Source: an uncultured Luteitalea sp.
GTDB taxonomy: Bacteria; Acidobacteriota; Vicinamibacteria; Vicinamibacterales; Vicinamibacteraceae
Reading direction: 5' to 3'
Length of the DNA stretch: 64,000 nucleotides
NCBI GenBank assembly: GCA_934541105.1
Contig: CAKTDA010000004.1
Location: 62,001 to 126,000 of the forward strand
Shown here one piece after another: positions 32,624-41,692 of the stretch; positions within the stretch are counted from its first letter, which is position 1; each line of letters opens with the position of its first letter. The notes under the pieces were generated by a model. It saw only the letters and a list, made by a program, of their open reading frames with translations, did no database searches and was not told where the DNA came from. A program made the position numbers and the translations under genes.

Positions 32624-35197
32624 ATGATGCACCATCGGCAGTGCTCGTCCGCGTATCTGTCCGTGATCGTTCTCGTGACGACGGTGTCGCTCGCGGGCGC
32701 CCAGTCTCCGCCGCCTGGTGTGGACGTGCTCGCGGAGCAGGTGGCGGGCACGGCGGCCATGTCGTCGAACGCGCGCTTCGTGGCCTGGGCCCGAAGCTGG
32801 GATGCTGCGGCCGTCGTGATCAGGGACCGACAGGCTGGCACGACCAGTGAGATCGCGGTGACAGCGCTTGCGCCAGGTGGCGTCGCGAGATGGGTCAGCG
32901 CGATTCACGGGGTCAGCGACGACGGCCGCTACATCGTTGCGACGGCGTATTACAGCGGGACGGCGGGCTCCGAGGCCAGCACGGTCAGGTTCGACCGGAG
33001 TGCGACGACGGTCGTCGTGCTCAGACAGAGTTCCACGTCGGTCAGCGGCATCGGATGGGATCCGATGGAAGGCACGCGGGTCGGTGTCAGCCGTGACGGA
33101 CGGACGGCGGCGTGGTTCACCGGAGGCTCGATCGGAGGCACGCCGGGTCTGCCAGCCGCGCCAGCCCGCGTCATGCTCTGGCGCGACGGTCCAGGCGACG
33201 CCGTCGACATCGGGACGACGTGTATCTCCCGAGGGCCATTCGGGACCGTCCGACCCTGTGTGCCCGGGCCGGCCGTCAGCGGCGACGGCGCGCTCGTCAT
33301 GTACGCAGCCGGTGACACGACGGCAGAGGCAATTGCGGCGTATGCGGTCGCGACGGGCGAGAAGATGTACTACCCGCAGGTGCGGCCATCGGCATCGCCT
33401 GCATCGTCCGTGTTGGCCACCACGCAGTCGGGCACCGACGTCCTCACGTACGTGGGCGCCCCCCTGGAGGGCACTGCCGCCCTTCTCCATCGACCGACAG
33501 GCACGGTCGCCCGCATGCTGGAGGTGCCAGGAGCCCCAGCCATCGGCCTGAGCGACGATGGCCAACGCATCCTGATGCGAGGCGACGCGTACCACGATCG
33601 ACGGAGTGGGATCACGTCGCGGCTTCCCGGCACCGATGTCGTCCAGATCTCCGCTGACGGCCGCCACATTCTCGCGTTCGCTGCACGGACGGACGGTCTC
33701 GGGTCCGATCTGCACGTCATCGACCTCGACGCCGACAACGACGGGATGCTCGACGGCTGGGAGACGCACTTCGGGCTCGACCCGGCCAACCACGCGGACG
33801 CCGGGCTCGACGCCGACGGCGATGGCGTCGGAAACCTCGACGAGTTCATCGGCCGCTCGCACCCGACCGCTCCCGCAGTGCACACCCGTCTGTTCGCCGA
33901 GGGTGCTGCGGGTGGTTTCTTCGACACGATCATCAGCCTCTTCAATCCCGGCACGGCGCCCATCGACGTCGTGGCGCGCTTCGTCGATGCCAGCGGAGGC
34001 GCGCAGGCGAGCAGGGCGGTGCAGTTGCCGGCAAAGGGGCGCATCGATCTGGCCTCGTGCTGCATCGGCACGCTCGGCGCGAGCGAGTTCGGCGCCATCG
34101 TCGAGAGCACCGGCCCCGTCGTCGCCGAACGCCGCATGGTGTGGGATCGCACCACCGGTTATGGCAGCCACGCCAGTTCCGGTTCGCCCTCGGCCTCGAG
34201 CACCTGGTACTTCGCGGAAGGCGCCACGGTCGGCGGTTTCCAGACGTTCGTGCTTCTTCAGAACCCGGGTCCAGTCGCCGGGACCGCCACGCTCACCTTC
34301 CTGTTGTCCGACGCAACGCAGGAAGTCCGTGCCGTGCACGTCCCGCCGTACGCGCGCCGTACCGTCTGGGTGAACCAGGAGGGCGGAAAGCTCGCCTCCG
34401 CCGAGTTCGCGACGGTCGTGGAGGCTACCGTCCCGATGGTGGCCGAGCGGGCGGTCTACCTGGATGCCGGCGGCCGGCTCTTTGCGGCCGGTACCAATGC
34501 GATGGGCGCCACGACGCTGGCCGACCACTGGTTCTTCGCCGAGGGGACGACAAAGGGCGGCTTCGACACGTTCATCCTGGTGGCCAACCCGGGAGGAACG
34601 GCCGCCGATGTCACGGTCAGGTTCGCGGGGGCTGCGATCGATGGCACGCCGGTGAACGAAACGCGGACGTACGTGGTGCCCCCGGAGAGTCGCCTGACCA
34701 TCTGGGCCGACGAGACGGCGCCCACACTCGTCGAGGCCGATTTCACGACGACCGTCGCGTCTACGGCACCTGTCGTTGTCGAGCGCGCGATGTGGTGGCG
34801 GGCCGGACACAGCGAGTGGATCGAAGGCCATGCCGAGTTCGGCGCGGTGGAAACGGGCGTGCGCTTCGCCATCGCCGACGCGACGACCGTCCCGGAAACC
34901 GCCACCGATTCGTTCGTGCTGATCGGCACGCCGGACGGCACTCCCGCGTCCATCCGACTCAGGGCCTATCCGAATGGCGGCGCCCCGCTCGTGGCCGAGT
35001 TCACGACGGATGGCGCCCGCACCACCGTGTGGATGCGTCAGACGTTCCCGTCGCTCGTGGGACCCTACGCGATCGAGATCGAGTCCCTCCCGATCGGGGC
35101 AGTTCCAGCCACCCCGATCGTCGTCGAGAAGGCCATCTACGGTCACAACCTCGAATCGGGTGCCGCCGCCAGGGCGACGCGCCTGCCTGTTCCGTAA
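32624..35197 (+). CDS. Large exported protein: propeller-like N-part, calcium-type linker, four FAEG repeats
   Basis: 857 residues, family not recognised. Signal peptide (VIVLVTTVSLAGAQ). Residues ~25-350 have TolB/WD40-like strands (MSSNARFVAWARS, GVSDDGRYIVATAYY). Around residue 367 is a thrombospondin-3-like Asp-rich linker (DLDADNDGMLDGWE, GLDADGDGVGNLDE). From residue ~424 come four ~108-residue repeats, each with a FAEGxxxGxFDTxIxLxNPG opening and a VVxERAMxW closing: near residues 424, 529, 637 and a worn one near 748. The same repeat occurs in the convergent neighbour. Start ATG at 32624 has GGAG six bases upstream. Probably extracellular or surface-bound; function unknown. Confidence 0.75.
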   Translation: MMHHRQCSSAYLSVIVLVTTVSLAGAQSPPPGVDVLAEQVAGTAAMSSNARFVAWARSWDAAAVVIRDRQAGTTSEIAVTALAPGGVARWVSAIHGVSDDGRYIVATAYYSGTAGSEASTVRFDRSATTVVVLRQSSTSVSGIGWDPMEGTRVGVSRDGRTAAWFTGGSIGGTPGLPAAPARVMLWRDGPGDAVDIGTTCISRGPFGTVRPCVPGPAVSGDGALVMYAAGDTTAEAIAAYAVATGEKMYYPQVRPSASPASSVLATTQSGTDVLTYVGAPLEGTAALLHRPTGTVARMLEVPGAPAIGLSDDGQRILMRGDAYHDRRSGITSRLPGTDVVQISADGRHILAFAARTDGLGSDLHVIDLDADNDGMLDGWETHFGLDPANHADAGLDADGDGVGNLDEFIGRSHPTAPAVHTRLFAEGAAGGFFDTIISLFNPGTAPIDVVARFVDASGGAQASRAVQLPAKGRIDLASCCIGTLGASEFGAIVESTGPVVAERRMVWDRTTGYGSHASSGSPSASSTWYFAEGATVGGFQTFVLLQNPGPVAGTATLTFLLSDATQEVRAVHVPPYARRTVWVNQEGGKLASAEFATVVEATVPMVAERAVYLDAGGRLFAAGTNAMGATTLADHWFFAEGTTKGGFDTFILVANPGGTAADVTVRFAGAAIDGTPVNETRTYVVPPESRLTIWADETAPTLVEADFTTTVASTAPVVVERAMWWRAGHSEWIEGHAEFGAVETGVRFAIADATTVPETATDSFVLIGTPDGTPASIRLRAYPNGGAPLVAEFTTDGARTTVWMRQTFPSLVGPYAIEIESLPIGAVPATPIVVEKAIYGHNLESGAAARATRLPVP

Positions 35198-35255
35198 CTG
35201 GCGGACGGCGCCTGATGGCGCGGAACGCCGGACGTCGGCAGCGGGTAATGAAGGC

Positions 35256-35280
35256 AGGGCGCGCTCCCCGAGCGCGCCCT
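35256..35280 (+). terminator. 10-bp perfect stem-loop, copy 1 of a repeated element
   Basis: AGGGCGCGCT, loop CCCCG, AGCGCGCCCT. It follows the 857-residue gene and lies before the convergent gene's stop. The whole 30-bp element starting GAAGGC (35250) is repeated almost exactly at 62137-62166, also just after a stop codon. GC-rich stem without a T-run: may be a terminator, or a REP-like repeat. Confidence 0.55.
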
Positions 35281-35317
35281 GTTCGTCCGCGGACTTCGGA
35301 CGTCGACCTTTCCTTCG

Positions 35318-35345
35318 AACTTCAGACTGCAGACGTCAGACGTCG
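35318..35345. repeat. Heptamer tandem array (nnCAGAC type)
   Basis: CAGAC recurs every 7 bp (TTCAGAC, TGCAGAC, GTCAGAC) just before the stop of the convergent gene at 35351. It is the reverse-complement type of the GAAGTCT array at 32484-32518. Confidence 0.65.
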
Positions 35346-35350
35346 TGGGC

Positions 35351-37603
35351 TCATCGGCATTCGGGGAAGAGCCACTCGCCGTTGGGTCGCCGCGCGTCGC
35401 GATAGCGCGGGATGCCGCACATCGGCGCGGTCGTCCAGCGGCCGACGGTGCCGGCTGCGCGGGTGGCGCCTGTCTGGTCCTGCCACGCGGCGTGCGGGCC
35501 GGGCCCGCAGTGCCCGCCGATCATGTCGACGATCCACACCTGCGTGTTGTTGCGCATGTCGGTCCCTTCGGGCCCGTAGTAGTAGTTCACGATGTCGTGC
35601 GAGAAGTCGCCGACGATGCCGCGCTTCCAGTTGAGCCCCCACCTGTTGGTGTTGTCGCGGAGCCGTAGTTCGGCCACCAACTCGTACATGAAGTCGTGGT
35701 TGCGGCACGAGTTGAACATCGCGAACGGCAGTCTGTTTGCGAGGGCCGCGACGTCACCCAGACGGTTTGGCAGTCCACCGAACGGCGCGCCCGTCGCGAC
35801 GTACGGATCGAAGAACTCGAACAGCACGTTCGGGTTGAAGAGCTCCACGCCGCGTGTGCGCACGACGAGGCCCGCGACGCCGCGGCCGCTTGCCGGGGTG
35901 ATGAGGCTGATCGTGTTGGCATCGAGCACGGTGATGCTCGACTGCGGCACAGGCGTGATGCCGAAGAACACGGTCGTGTCGCCTGCGCCAGAGATCAGGA
36001 GGCCGAGACCGGTGCCCTTGATGACGACCGGCGTGCCGCCCGACGGCACGCCCCGCGTCGGCGTGATGCTGAGGAGCGTCGGCGCCGGCATCGGCAGCGG
36101 CGAGGCCAGGGGCGGGAACGCGTCCGGAAGCGGCGTCCCGCTGGCGGCATGGCCGCCGCGGAAGTTGCTGCCCCAGAACGTCGCACGCTCGACGACGACA
36201 GGGCCGCTCGCCTCGAAGAACGCCGAGAACTTGCGGTTGTGCAGGTCGGGGAACAGCGACGTGGCGAACGTCTCGCGCGACCGCGGGTTGATGACCTTGG
36301 TCGTCTCGAAGCCGCTGCCGGCCGGCACGCCTTCGCCCGGCTCCACATAGAACACGCCGCGCACCGTCACCGCGACGTCGCTGTCGTTGAGCACCTGGTA
36401 GTACGTCGAGAAGAGCCGCTTGTCGGGATCGGCAGGATCCTGGAACTGCTGGAAGCCGCCTTCCTGGCCTTCCGCAAAGCCCCACTTCAATGCCGGCGTC
36501 GGGAGGCCGCTTGCGACCGTGCCATCGCCGAAGCCGCCGGGTGCCACGCGATACACGGCGCGCTCGGCAACGATGGGCGCATTGCCGGCCGCGGTGACCG
36601 AGATCGAGAACGCCTGGTTGGCGAGCGACGGATAGACCTGTGCCGGTACGTTGGCCCGGCTGCGGGCGGGGATGTCGACGACGACGGGCTCGAGAAGCCC
36701 GTTCTGGCCGTAGAAGTTCACGGCCACCGTCACGGCCTGCGCGTTCGGGTTGAAGAGCAGCACGTACGTGTCGAACAGCCCGGCCGCCTGCACGCCCTCG
36801 GCAAACAGCCATGACGCCTGCGGCGTGACGCCCACCGATGCATGGCCGCCGCCGAAGTTGTTCCAGTACATCGCGCGCTCGGCGACCACGCCGACGCTGT
36901 TCTCCGAGACGACCTCGATGGCGAAATCGAACTGGGGTCGGGCGCCGAGTTGCGCCGTCAGCGCATCGTAGGCGGCAAACGTCTCACGCGAGCCCGGCGC
37001 GACGTTGCGGACCTCGCTGACCTCCTCGCCGAGTCCCGTCAGGTACTTCACGCGCACGGTTGCCGCGACGTCGTTCGGGTTGCTGACGAGCACGTACGTC
37101 TGGAAATACCCGACGGACCCTTCGGCAAAGCTCCACGACGTCCGCGTCTGGTTCACGCCCGACGTGCTGTGGCCGCCCCGCATGTCCGTGATGGGCCCGT
37201 TGGTGTACCCGGGGCCGAAGTTGAACTTGCCCTTGCCCCAGTACATCGAACGCTCGACGACGATGTCGACGTCGGACGTCACTTCGACCGCGGCATCACC
37301 CTGGGCGATGAACTGGCGCGCGTTGATGCCGGCGCGGCTCCTGGCGGGAACGCCGAACGACGTGACGATGGGCGTGCCGCCGCCCGAGGGCAGGAAGCGC
37401 AGCGTCACCTGCGCGTCGGTGCCGTTCGGATTGCCGATCAGCAGTTCCTCCTCGAGCGCCAGGCCCGGGATGACGTTCGTCGACCCCTCCGCGAAGTACC
37501 AGCGTTTCAGATCGTGACCCGGCTCCGCAGCCGCAGGGCTCGTATTCATCAGCGCAACCGTGGCACACAGGCCCACGGTCGCGAGCTTCAAGACTCGGTA
37601 CAT
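35351..37603 (-). CDS. Large exported protein: FAEG repeats, IPT/TIG domain, uncharacterised C-terminal domain
   Basis: 750 residues, family not recognised. Signal peptide (VGLCATVALMNTSPAAAE). Four ~110-residue repeats open with WYFAEGSTN, WSFAEGSVGYFQTYVLVSNP, WLFAEGVQ and WGFAEGQEGG, and close with VVERSMYW, VVAERAMYW and similar; these match the repeats of the convergent 857-residue protein. Next comes an IPT/TIG Ig-like domain (LLSITPTRGVPSGGTPVVIK) near residues 510-600. The last ~140 residues are a separate domain with conserved-looking Cys, His and aromatic residues (SCRNHDFMYELVAEL, GGHCGPGPHAAW, MCGIPRYRD). Probably extracellular, perhaps adhesive or glycan-binding. Confidence 0.75.
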   Translation of the reverse strand: MYRVLKLATVGLCATVALMNTSPAAAEPGHDLKRWYFAEGSTNVIPGLALEEELLIGNPNGTDAQVTLRFLPSGGGTPIVTSFGVPARSRAGINARQFIAQGDAAVEVTSDVDIVVERSMYWGKGKFNFGPGYTNGPITDMRGGHSTSGVNQTRTSWSFAEGSVGYFQTYVLVSNPNDVAATVRVKYLTGLGEEVSEVRNVAPGSRETFAAYDALTAQLGARPQFDFAIEVVSENSVGVVAERAMYWNNFGGGHASVGVTPQASWLFAEGVQAAGLFDTYVLLFNPNAQAVTVAVNFYGQNGLLEPVVVDIPARSRANVPAQVYPSLANQAFSISVTAAGNAPIVAERAVYRVAPGGFGDGTVASGLPTPALKWGFAEGQEGGFQQFQDPADPDKRLFSTYYQVLNDSDVAVTVRGVFYVEPGEGVPAGSGFETTKVINPRSRETFATSLFPDLHNRKFSAFFEASGPVVVERATFWGSNFRGGHAASGTPLPDAFPPLASPLPMPAPTLLSITPTRGVPSGGTPVVIKGTGLGLLISGAGDTTVFFGITPVPQSSITVLDANTISLITPASGRGVAGLVVRTRGVELFNPNVLFEFFDPYVATGAPFGGLPNRLGDVAALANRLPFAMFNSCRNHDFMYELVAELRLRDNTNRWGLNWKRGIVGDFSHDIVNYYYGPEGTDMRNNTQVWIVDMIGGHCGPGPHAAWQDQTGATRAAGTVGRWTTAPMCGIPRYRDARRPNGEWLFPECR

Positions 37604-37675
37604 GCAACTACCTCATGCGTGGAAACCGCATCGAATCATCAGTGGCCAGGAGACACCGGGTATGCGGCGGCAACT

Positions 37676-37702
37676 ACTATAGCCTGCGACTGCCCTCGTC
37701 AA
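37676..37702 (-). promoter_or_regulatory. Candidate promoter of the 750-residue exported protein
   Basis: On the minus strand TTGACG (37697-37702), a 15-bp spacer and TATAGT (37676-37681), about 70 bp before the start at 37603. The spacer is short of the usual 16-18, but the AT-rich -10 stands out. Overlaps the end of the upstream gene. Confidence 0.4.
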
Positions 37703-40077
37703 CGCCCACCAGTACTTGTCGGCCGTTCCGGCTCGAAGATCCAGTCGTGCACGAGCAGGCCGAGCGTCCGCGCGTCGGCGCCCGGCGTGGCATCGGCAGG
37801 CCGGAACGTCAGGGTGGTCTCGAGCATGACGTGATTGAGCCCCGCGCGAAGGGACGCGGCCGGCAGGTCCCAGGTGTACGCCTGGCGTGTCGGCCCGAGC
37901 GGACGGGCCTCGAGCGCCTCGCCGTTGACGACGAGCCCGATGCTGTCGCCGGCGCGCGGAGCAATCGGGGGCCGCACATCGACCGTCACCCGGATCGGCG
38001 CCACCCGTCGGATCGCGATGGCCACCGCCGCGTGCGTGCCGTTCATCCAGCGGAAGTACCCGCCTTCGGCCGACTCGACATCGTGCCAGCCCGTGCCGTA
38101 CATGCCATCAAATCCCGGGCGCACGGGCATCTCCACGCGCCCGCCCGACGGGTCGATGGCCGACGCCACCGGCCACGCGGCACACACCCGCACGTCCACC
38201 GTCGCACTGGCGGTCGCGTCCGCGAGCGGTCCCCGCAGCCACAGGCCCGAGACGTCGTCCTGACCCTCGCTCCGCACGAGCAGGTAGTCGTCCGCCCGCA
38301 GGCGTGACAGCGTCGGCGCCGCGCCCTCGACCGAACCGGAGGCAAGGCGCAGCGGCGTGTCGGGCACGCCAGGCGGACGCGCCGCGCGAAGCCGGACCTC
38401 GCCCGGGGCAGACCACGCGATCCCGAGCGCGCCCGCCTGCGCGAGGGGCGCGAGGTTCGCGGGAGCGCCGGCCGCGACGTCGAGGCACGGCAACCGGCCG
38501 ACGACCATGCCGTGGCCCCGCGGGCCCCGGCCGAGCGGTGGGCCGTCGAGGTACGACGGCAGGGTGCCGCCACGCCAGCCGAGGAAATCCCCGCGCGCCG
38601 TGAAGAAGACGAGCGCGAGGCCCTCGCCCTCGACAACCGGCCGGCCGCGCAGCGCGATTGCGACACGTCGCGCGCCCGCGTCGACTCGTGCGTCCACCGG
38701 AGACAGCGTGTCGGTGCGGCCGAGGGGGTCGCCCGGCTGGACGTCGAGCCGCGCCGCCTCAGGATGCCTGCGCTCGAGCGCCTCGACCCGCGACTGCGCA
38801 ACCCCGGCAAGCGCGTGCGCGCGCGGCGTGCCGGCCGTGGCAAGCCGGAGGCCGCTGCGGGCGAGCGCCTGCCACTGTGCGGCCGTGAGCGCGCCGGCTG
38901 CCTCGCGCGAGATGGCCGCAAGCACGACCGTCCCGCGCGGCAGCGCGTCGAGGACGCGTTCGAGGGGCACGCCGACAGGTGGCGGGATGTCGTCCACGGC
39001 AAATCCGGTCCATCGCAGGGCGTCGACGCGGGTCCCGCTCGCGACGACCCCGGGGATGGGCGGCGCGTCACGGCCGGTCCCGTCGGACGGACCGGTTCTC
39101 GCGTCCGCGAGCGTTCCGACAAGCAGTCCCTGCGCGGACGGCTCGGGTGCGAGCGGATGCGCCGCATCGACGCGGCCCGCGATGCCCTCGGCCCACGTCC
39201 GCACGAGCGCCGCCTGCTGGTGCTGCCGGCCCCATGGGGTGCGTCCCGCGCTGATGCCAATCCAGATGACGAGGCCGACAAGGGCCCAGCGTGAGGCCCG
39301 CGCGCCGCGCCAGTCGATCAACCGGGCGAGGCCGACGCCGATGAACCACCACACCCACGGGAGCAGCACGGCCGCGCGCATCGCCGGCGGCAGGGGCGTC
39401 GTGGCCAGCCAGAGGACGAGCGCTACGACAAGGACGCGCTCGCGCGGGACGCTGGGCGCTGCAATCCCGCCGAACGCAGGGAGGAGGAGGACGAGGCCGG
39501 CAAGTCCGACGTCGCCGCGGACAAGGCCCCAGGTGTCGCCGGCAGGCCACGCACCGAACCAGTGGGTTGCAAGTGCGCCGGTGACGACGATCAGGAGCAC
39601 GGCACCAGCAGCGAGCGTGGCGCCCAGCGGGAACCACGTCACGTGCCCCCGGACCCGCGACCTGGTGACGCACCACAGCAGCAGGGCACTGGCGAGCGTG
39701 GCGGGCGCGGCGCCGAGCGGCGAGCCTGCCTGCCACGCCAGGATCGGACCCGCTGCGGCAAGGATCGCGACGAGCGCCGCGAGCGGCCGCGTGAGGGCGG
39801 CCGCACGCAATGCCGCGGCAAGCGCGAGTGTCGCCAGCGCGGCACACGCCGCGGCCACGCCAATGGCTGCGCCAATCACGCCGCCCGGCCCGATCCGGGC
39901 TGCGATGGCGATCTGCATGTCGGCCAGCCAGCCCTGCGGCCAGTGGAGCAGTGCCTGCCAGGCCTCGGACGGTTGCTGGCCCGCCACCCATGGCAGCCAC
40001 GCCGTGTGCGGGACGGCCGCCCAGGCCGCGAACGCCACGACGGCGGCTGCCGCGAGCGGCCCGGCCGCGTGGGCCAT
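37699..40077 (-). CDS. Large membrane protein, glycosyltransferase-like architecture, unknown function
   Basis: 792 residues. Residues ~1-330 hold eight to ten hydrophobic helices (AAAAVVAFAAWAAVPHTA, LVLLLPAFGGIAAPSVP, AAVLLPWVWWFIGVGLARL). The rest is a soluble region with several beta-rich parts, ending with a carbohydrate-binding-like segment: GMYGTGWHDVESAEGGYFRW, then RVTVDVRPPIAPRAGDSIGL. That closing layout is common in bacterial membrane proteins of glycan assembly, but no catalytic motif is clear. Start ATG at 40077 is chosen since the first helix follows immediately. It faces the next membrane protein gene head to head. Confidence 0.75.
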   Translation of the reverse strand: MAHAAGPLAAAAVVAFAAWAAVPHTAWLPWVAGQQPSEAWQALLHWPQGWLADMQIAIAARIGPGGVIGAAIGVAAACAALATLALAAALRAAALTRPLAALVAILAAAGPILAWQAGSPLGAAPATLASALLLWCVTRSRVRGHVTWFPLGATLAAGAVLLIVVTGALATHWFGAWPAGDTWGLVRGDVGLAGLVLLLPAFGGIAAPSVPRERVLVVALVLWLATTPLPPAMRAAVLLPWVWWFIGVGLARLIDWRGARASRWALVGLVIWIGISAGRTPWGRQHQQAALVRTWAEGIAGRVDAAHPLAPEPSAQGLLVGTLADARTGPSDGTGRDAPPIPGVVASGTRVDALRWTGFAVDDIPPPVGVPLERVLDALPRGTVVLAAISREAAGALTAAQWQALARSGLRLATAGTPRAHALAGVAQSRVEALERRHPEAARLDVQPGDPLGRTDTLSPVDARVDAGARRVAIALRGRPVVEGEGLALVFFTARGDFLGWRGGTLPSYLDGPPLGRGPRGHGMVVGRLPCLDVAAGAPANLAPLAQAGALGIAWSAPGEVRLRAARPPGVPDTPLRLASGSVEGAAPTLSRLRADDYLLVRSEGQDDVSGLWLRGPLADATASATVDVRVCAAWPVASAIDPSGGRVEMPVRPGFDGMYGTGWHDVESAEGGYFRWMNGTHAAVAIAIRRVAPIRVTVDVRPPIAPRAGDSIGLVVNGEALEARPLGPTRQAYTWDLPAASLRAGLNHVMLETTLTFRPADATPGADARTLGLLVHDWIFEPERPTSTGGR

Positions 40078-40138
40078 GCGTACAATGCGCGGGGTCGGGC
40101 CGGCACCGGTCCGTGTGCCGCCGCCTGCTGTCGATCCC

Positions 40139-41686
40139 GTGCTCACGCCTGCCCGCGCCTCGTCATCGTCTGCCGTGCTGCTGGCCGTGATTGCCACGGC
40201 GGCGCTGATTGTCCTTCGATCCTTCGTCTTTCTCCACTACGAACAAGCCGACTTCGACGCCGATCAGGCCATCGTCGGGCTGATGGCCAAGCACCTCGGC
40301 GAAGGACGCGCCTGGCCGCTGTTCTTCTACGGGCAGCTCTACATGATGGGCGTGCAGGCCTGGATGGCTGCGCCCGTGTTCCTGCTGCTCGGGCCGACGG
40401 TCTTCGCGCTCAAGCTGCCGCTGCTGCTGCTGAACGTCGCCACGGGCGGACTGCTCGTGTGGCTGCTCGTGCGCGATGCCGGGTTGCGCGCGTGGCAGGC
40501 CGCACTGGCGACGTCGTGGTTCGCGCTCCTGCCCCCGTTGACGGCAAGCCGCATGGTGCAGGCGCAGGGCGGGACGATCGAACCGCTGTTCTACGCGCTG
40601 CTGCTGTGGATGGCGCGGCGACGCGCCGTCGTGTTCGGCCTCGTCTTCGCATTCGGCTTCCTGCAGCGCGAGTTCACGCTCTTTGCTGTCGTGGCGATCG
40701 TGGCGCTCGAAGCGTGGACGGGCGAGTTCTTCACGCGTCGCCGGGCCGCGCACTGGCTCGTCGTGCTCCTCGTGTTCCTCGGCGCACGCGAGGCGGTCAC
40801 GCTGATGCGGCACACGTCGTCGATGTTCGGGCCGGATGCGCCGCCGCCCCGGCTCGAGGACGCCGTCACGAACGTCGATCTCGTCGCAAAGAGCGTGTGC
40901 CTGGCGCCGGAGCACGTCGCGGGCAACGTGAAGTGGCTCGCCGCGCACAACGTCCCGACGTTCTTCGGCGTCAGGACGCAGCCCGCGGGCTGGCTGATCC
41001 TGTCGCGCGCGCCGACGGGCATGCCGTGGGCCGGTGTGCCGGCAGGCGCGGCCCTGATTGCCGCCGTCGTGCTGATCGGGCGCCGCGGATGGCGCTGGCT
41101 GCCGCCGCTCCGTGCGCCCGACGATGCGCGCGTGCTGCTGCCGACGATGCTGGTGCTCACGGGCGGGCTGGGACTTGCCGGGGTCGCGACGGGCTGCAAC
41201 GTGCAGAGCGTGATCTCGATCCGCTACCACCTGTTGCTCGCGCTCGCCCCGGTGGGACTCATTGCGCTGGCGTTTGTGCTCGGGGATGCCCGGCCCGCTT
41301 GTCGCGGCCGCGGCCGCGGACGCTGGCTGTCGCGCGCGATGGTCGCCGGCACGGTCGTGTGGGGGGGCGCGATGGCGTGGCAGCACGTGCGCCTGCTGCA
41401 CGAGTACCGGGTGGCGGAGCCGCCGAGCGCGTTCCGTGTCCTTGCCGACGACCTCGTGGCGCACGGCGATCGGTACGGGTGGGCGTCCTATTGGGTGTCC
41501 TACACCGTGAACTTCCTGTCGCGCGAGCAGGTCCAGGTGTCGCCGACGTCGTCAATCCGCATTGCCGACTACGCGCGCCGGGCGTCGCGCGCCGGCGCAC
41601 GGACGGTCTTCATCGGCAACGAGGCGTGCGCGGCCGACGAAGTGGCCCGCCGCGTCGAGTCCTGGTGGATCTGCCGCGCCCGGTAG
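40139..41686 (+). CDS. Polytopic membrane protein of glycosyltransferase (PMT/ArnT-like) type
   Basis: About 515 residues with ten or more membrane helices. The N-terminal pattern, a first helix (LLAVIATAALIVLRSFVF) followed by FLHYEQADFDADQAIVGLMA with acidic residues and LGEGRAWPLFFYGQLYMM, is that of GT-C enzymes, where the first loop Asp is catalytic. It ends in a soluble tail (ARRVESWWICRAR). Likely transfers a sugar from a polyprenyl carrier. The start is uncertain: GTG at 40139 is taken because the ATG at 40085 overlaps a TACAAT -10-like element; use of 40085 would add 18 residues. Pairs divergently with the 792-residue gene. Confidence 0.72.
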   Translation: MLTPARASSSSAVLLAVIATAALIVLRSFVFLHYEQADFDADQAIVGLMAKHLGEGRAWPLFFYGQLYMMGVQAWMAAPVFLLLGPTVFALKLPLLLLNVATGGLLVWLLVRDAGLRAWQAALATSWFALLPPLTASRMVQAQGGTIEPLFYALLLWMARRRAVVFGLVFAFGFLQREFTLFAVVAIVALEAWTGEFFTRRRAAHWLVVLLVFLGAREAVTLMRHTSSMFGPDAPPPRLEDAVTNVDLVAKSVCLAPEHVAGNVKWLAAHNVPTFFGVRTQPAGWLILSRAPTGMPWAGVPAGAALIAAVVLIGRRGWRWLPPLRAPDDARVLLPTMLVLTGGLGLAGVATGCNVQSVISIRYHLLLALAPVGLIALAFVLGDARPACRGRGRGRWLSRAMVAGTVVWGGAMAWQHVRLLHEYRVAEPPSAFRVLADDLVAHGDRYGWASYWVSYTVNFLSREQVQVSPTSSIRIADYARRASRAGARTVFIGNEACAADEVARRVESWWICRAR

Positions 41687-41692
41687 CATTCG

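Noticed and set aside
38357..40084. Long plus-strand reading frame opposite the 792-residue membrane protein
   Set aside because: Low-complexity Arg/Pro/Ser translation without homology; the minus strand encodes clear membrane helices. Only the part from about 40085-40139 on is real.
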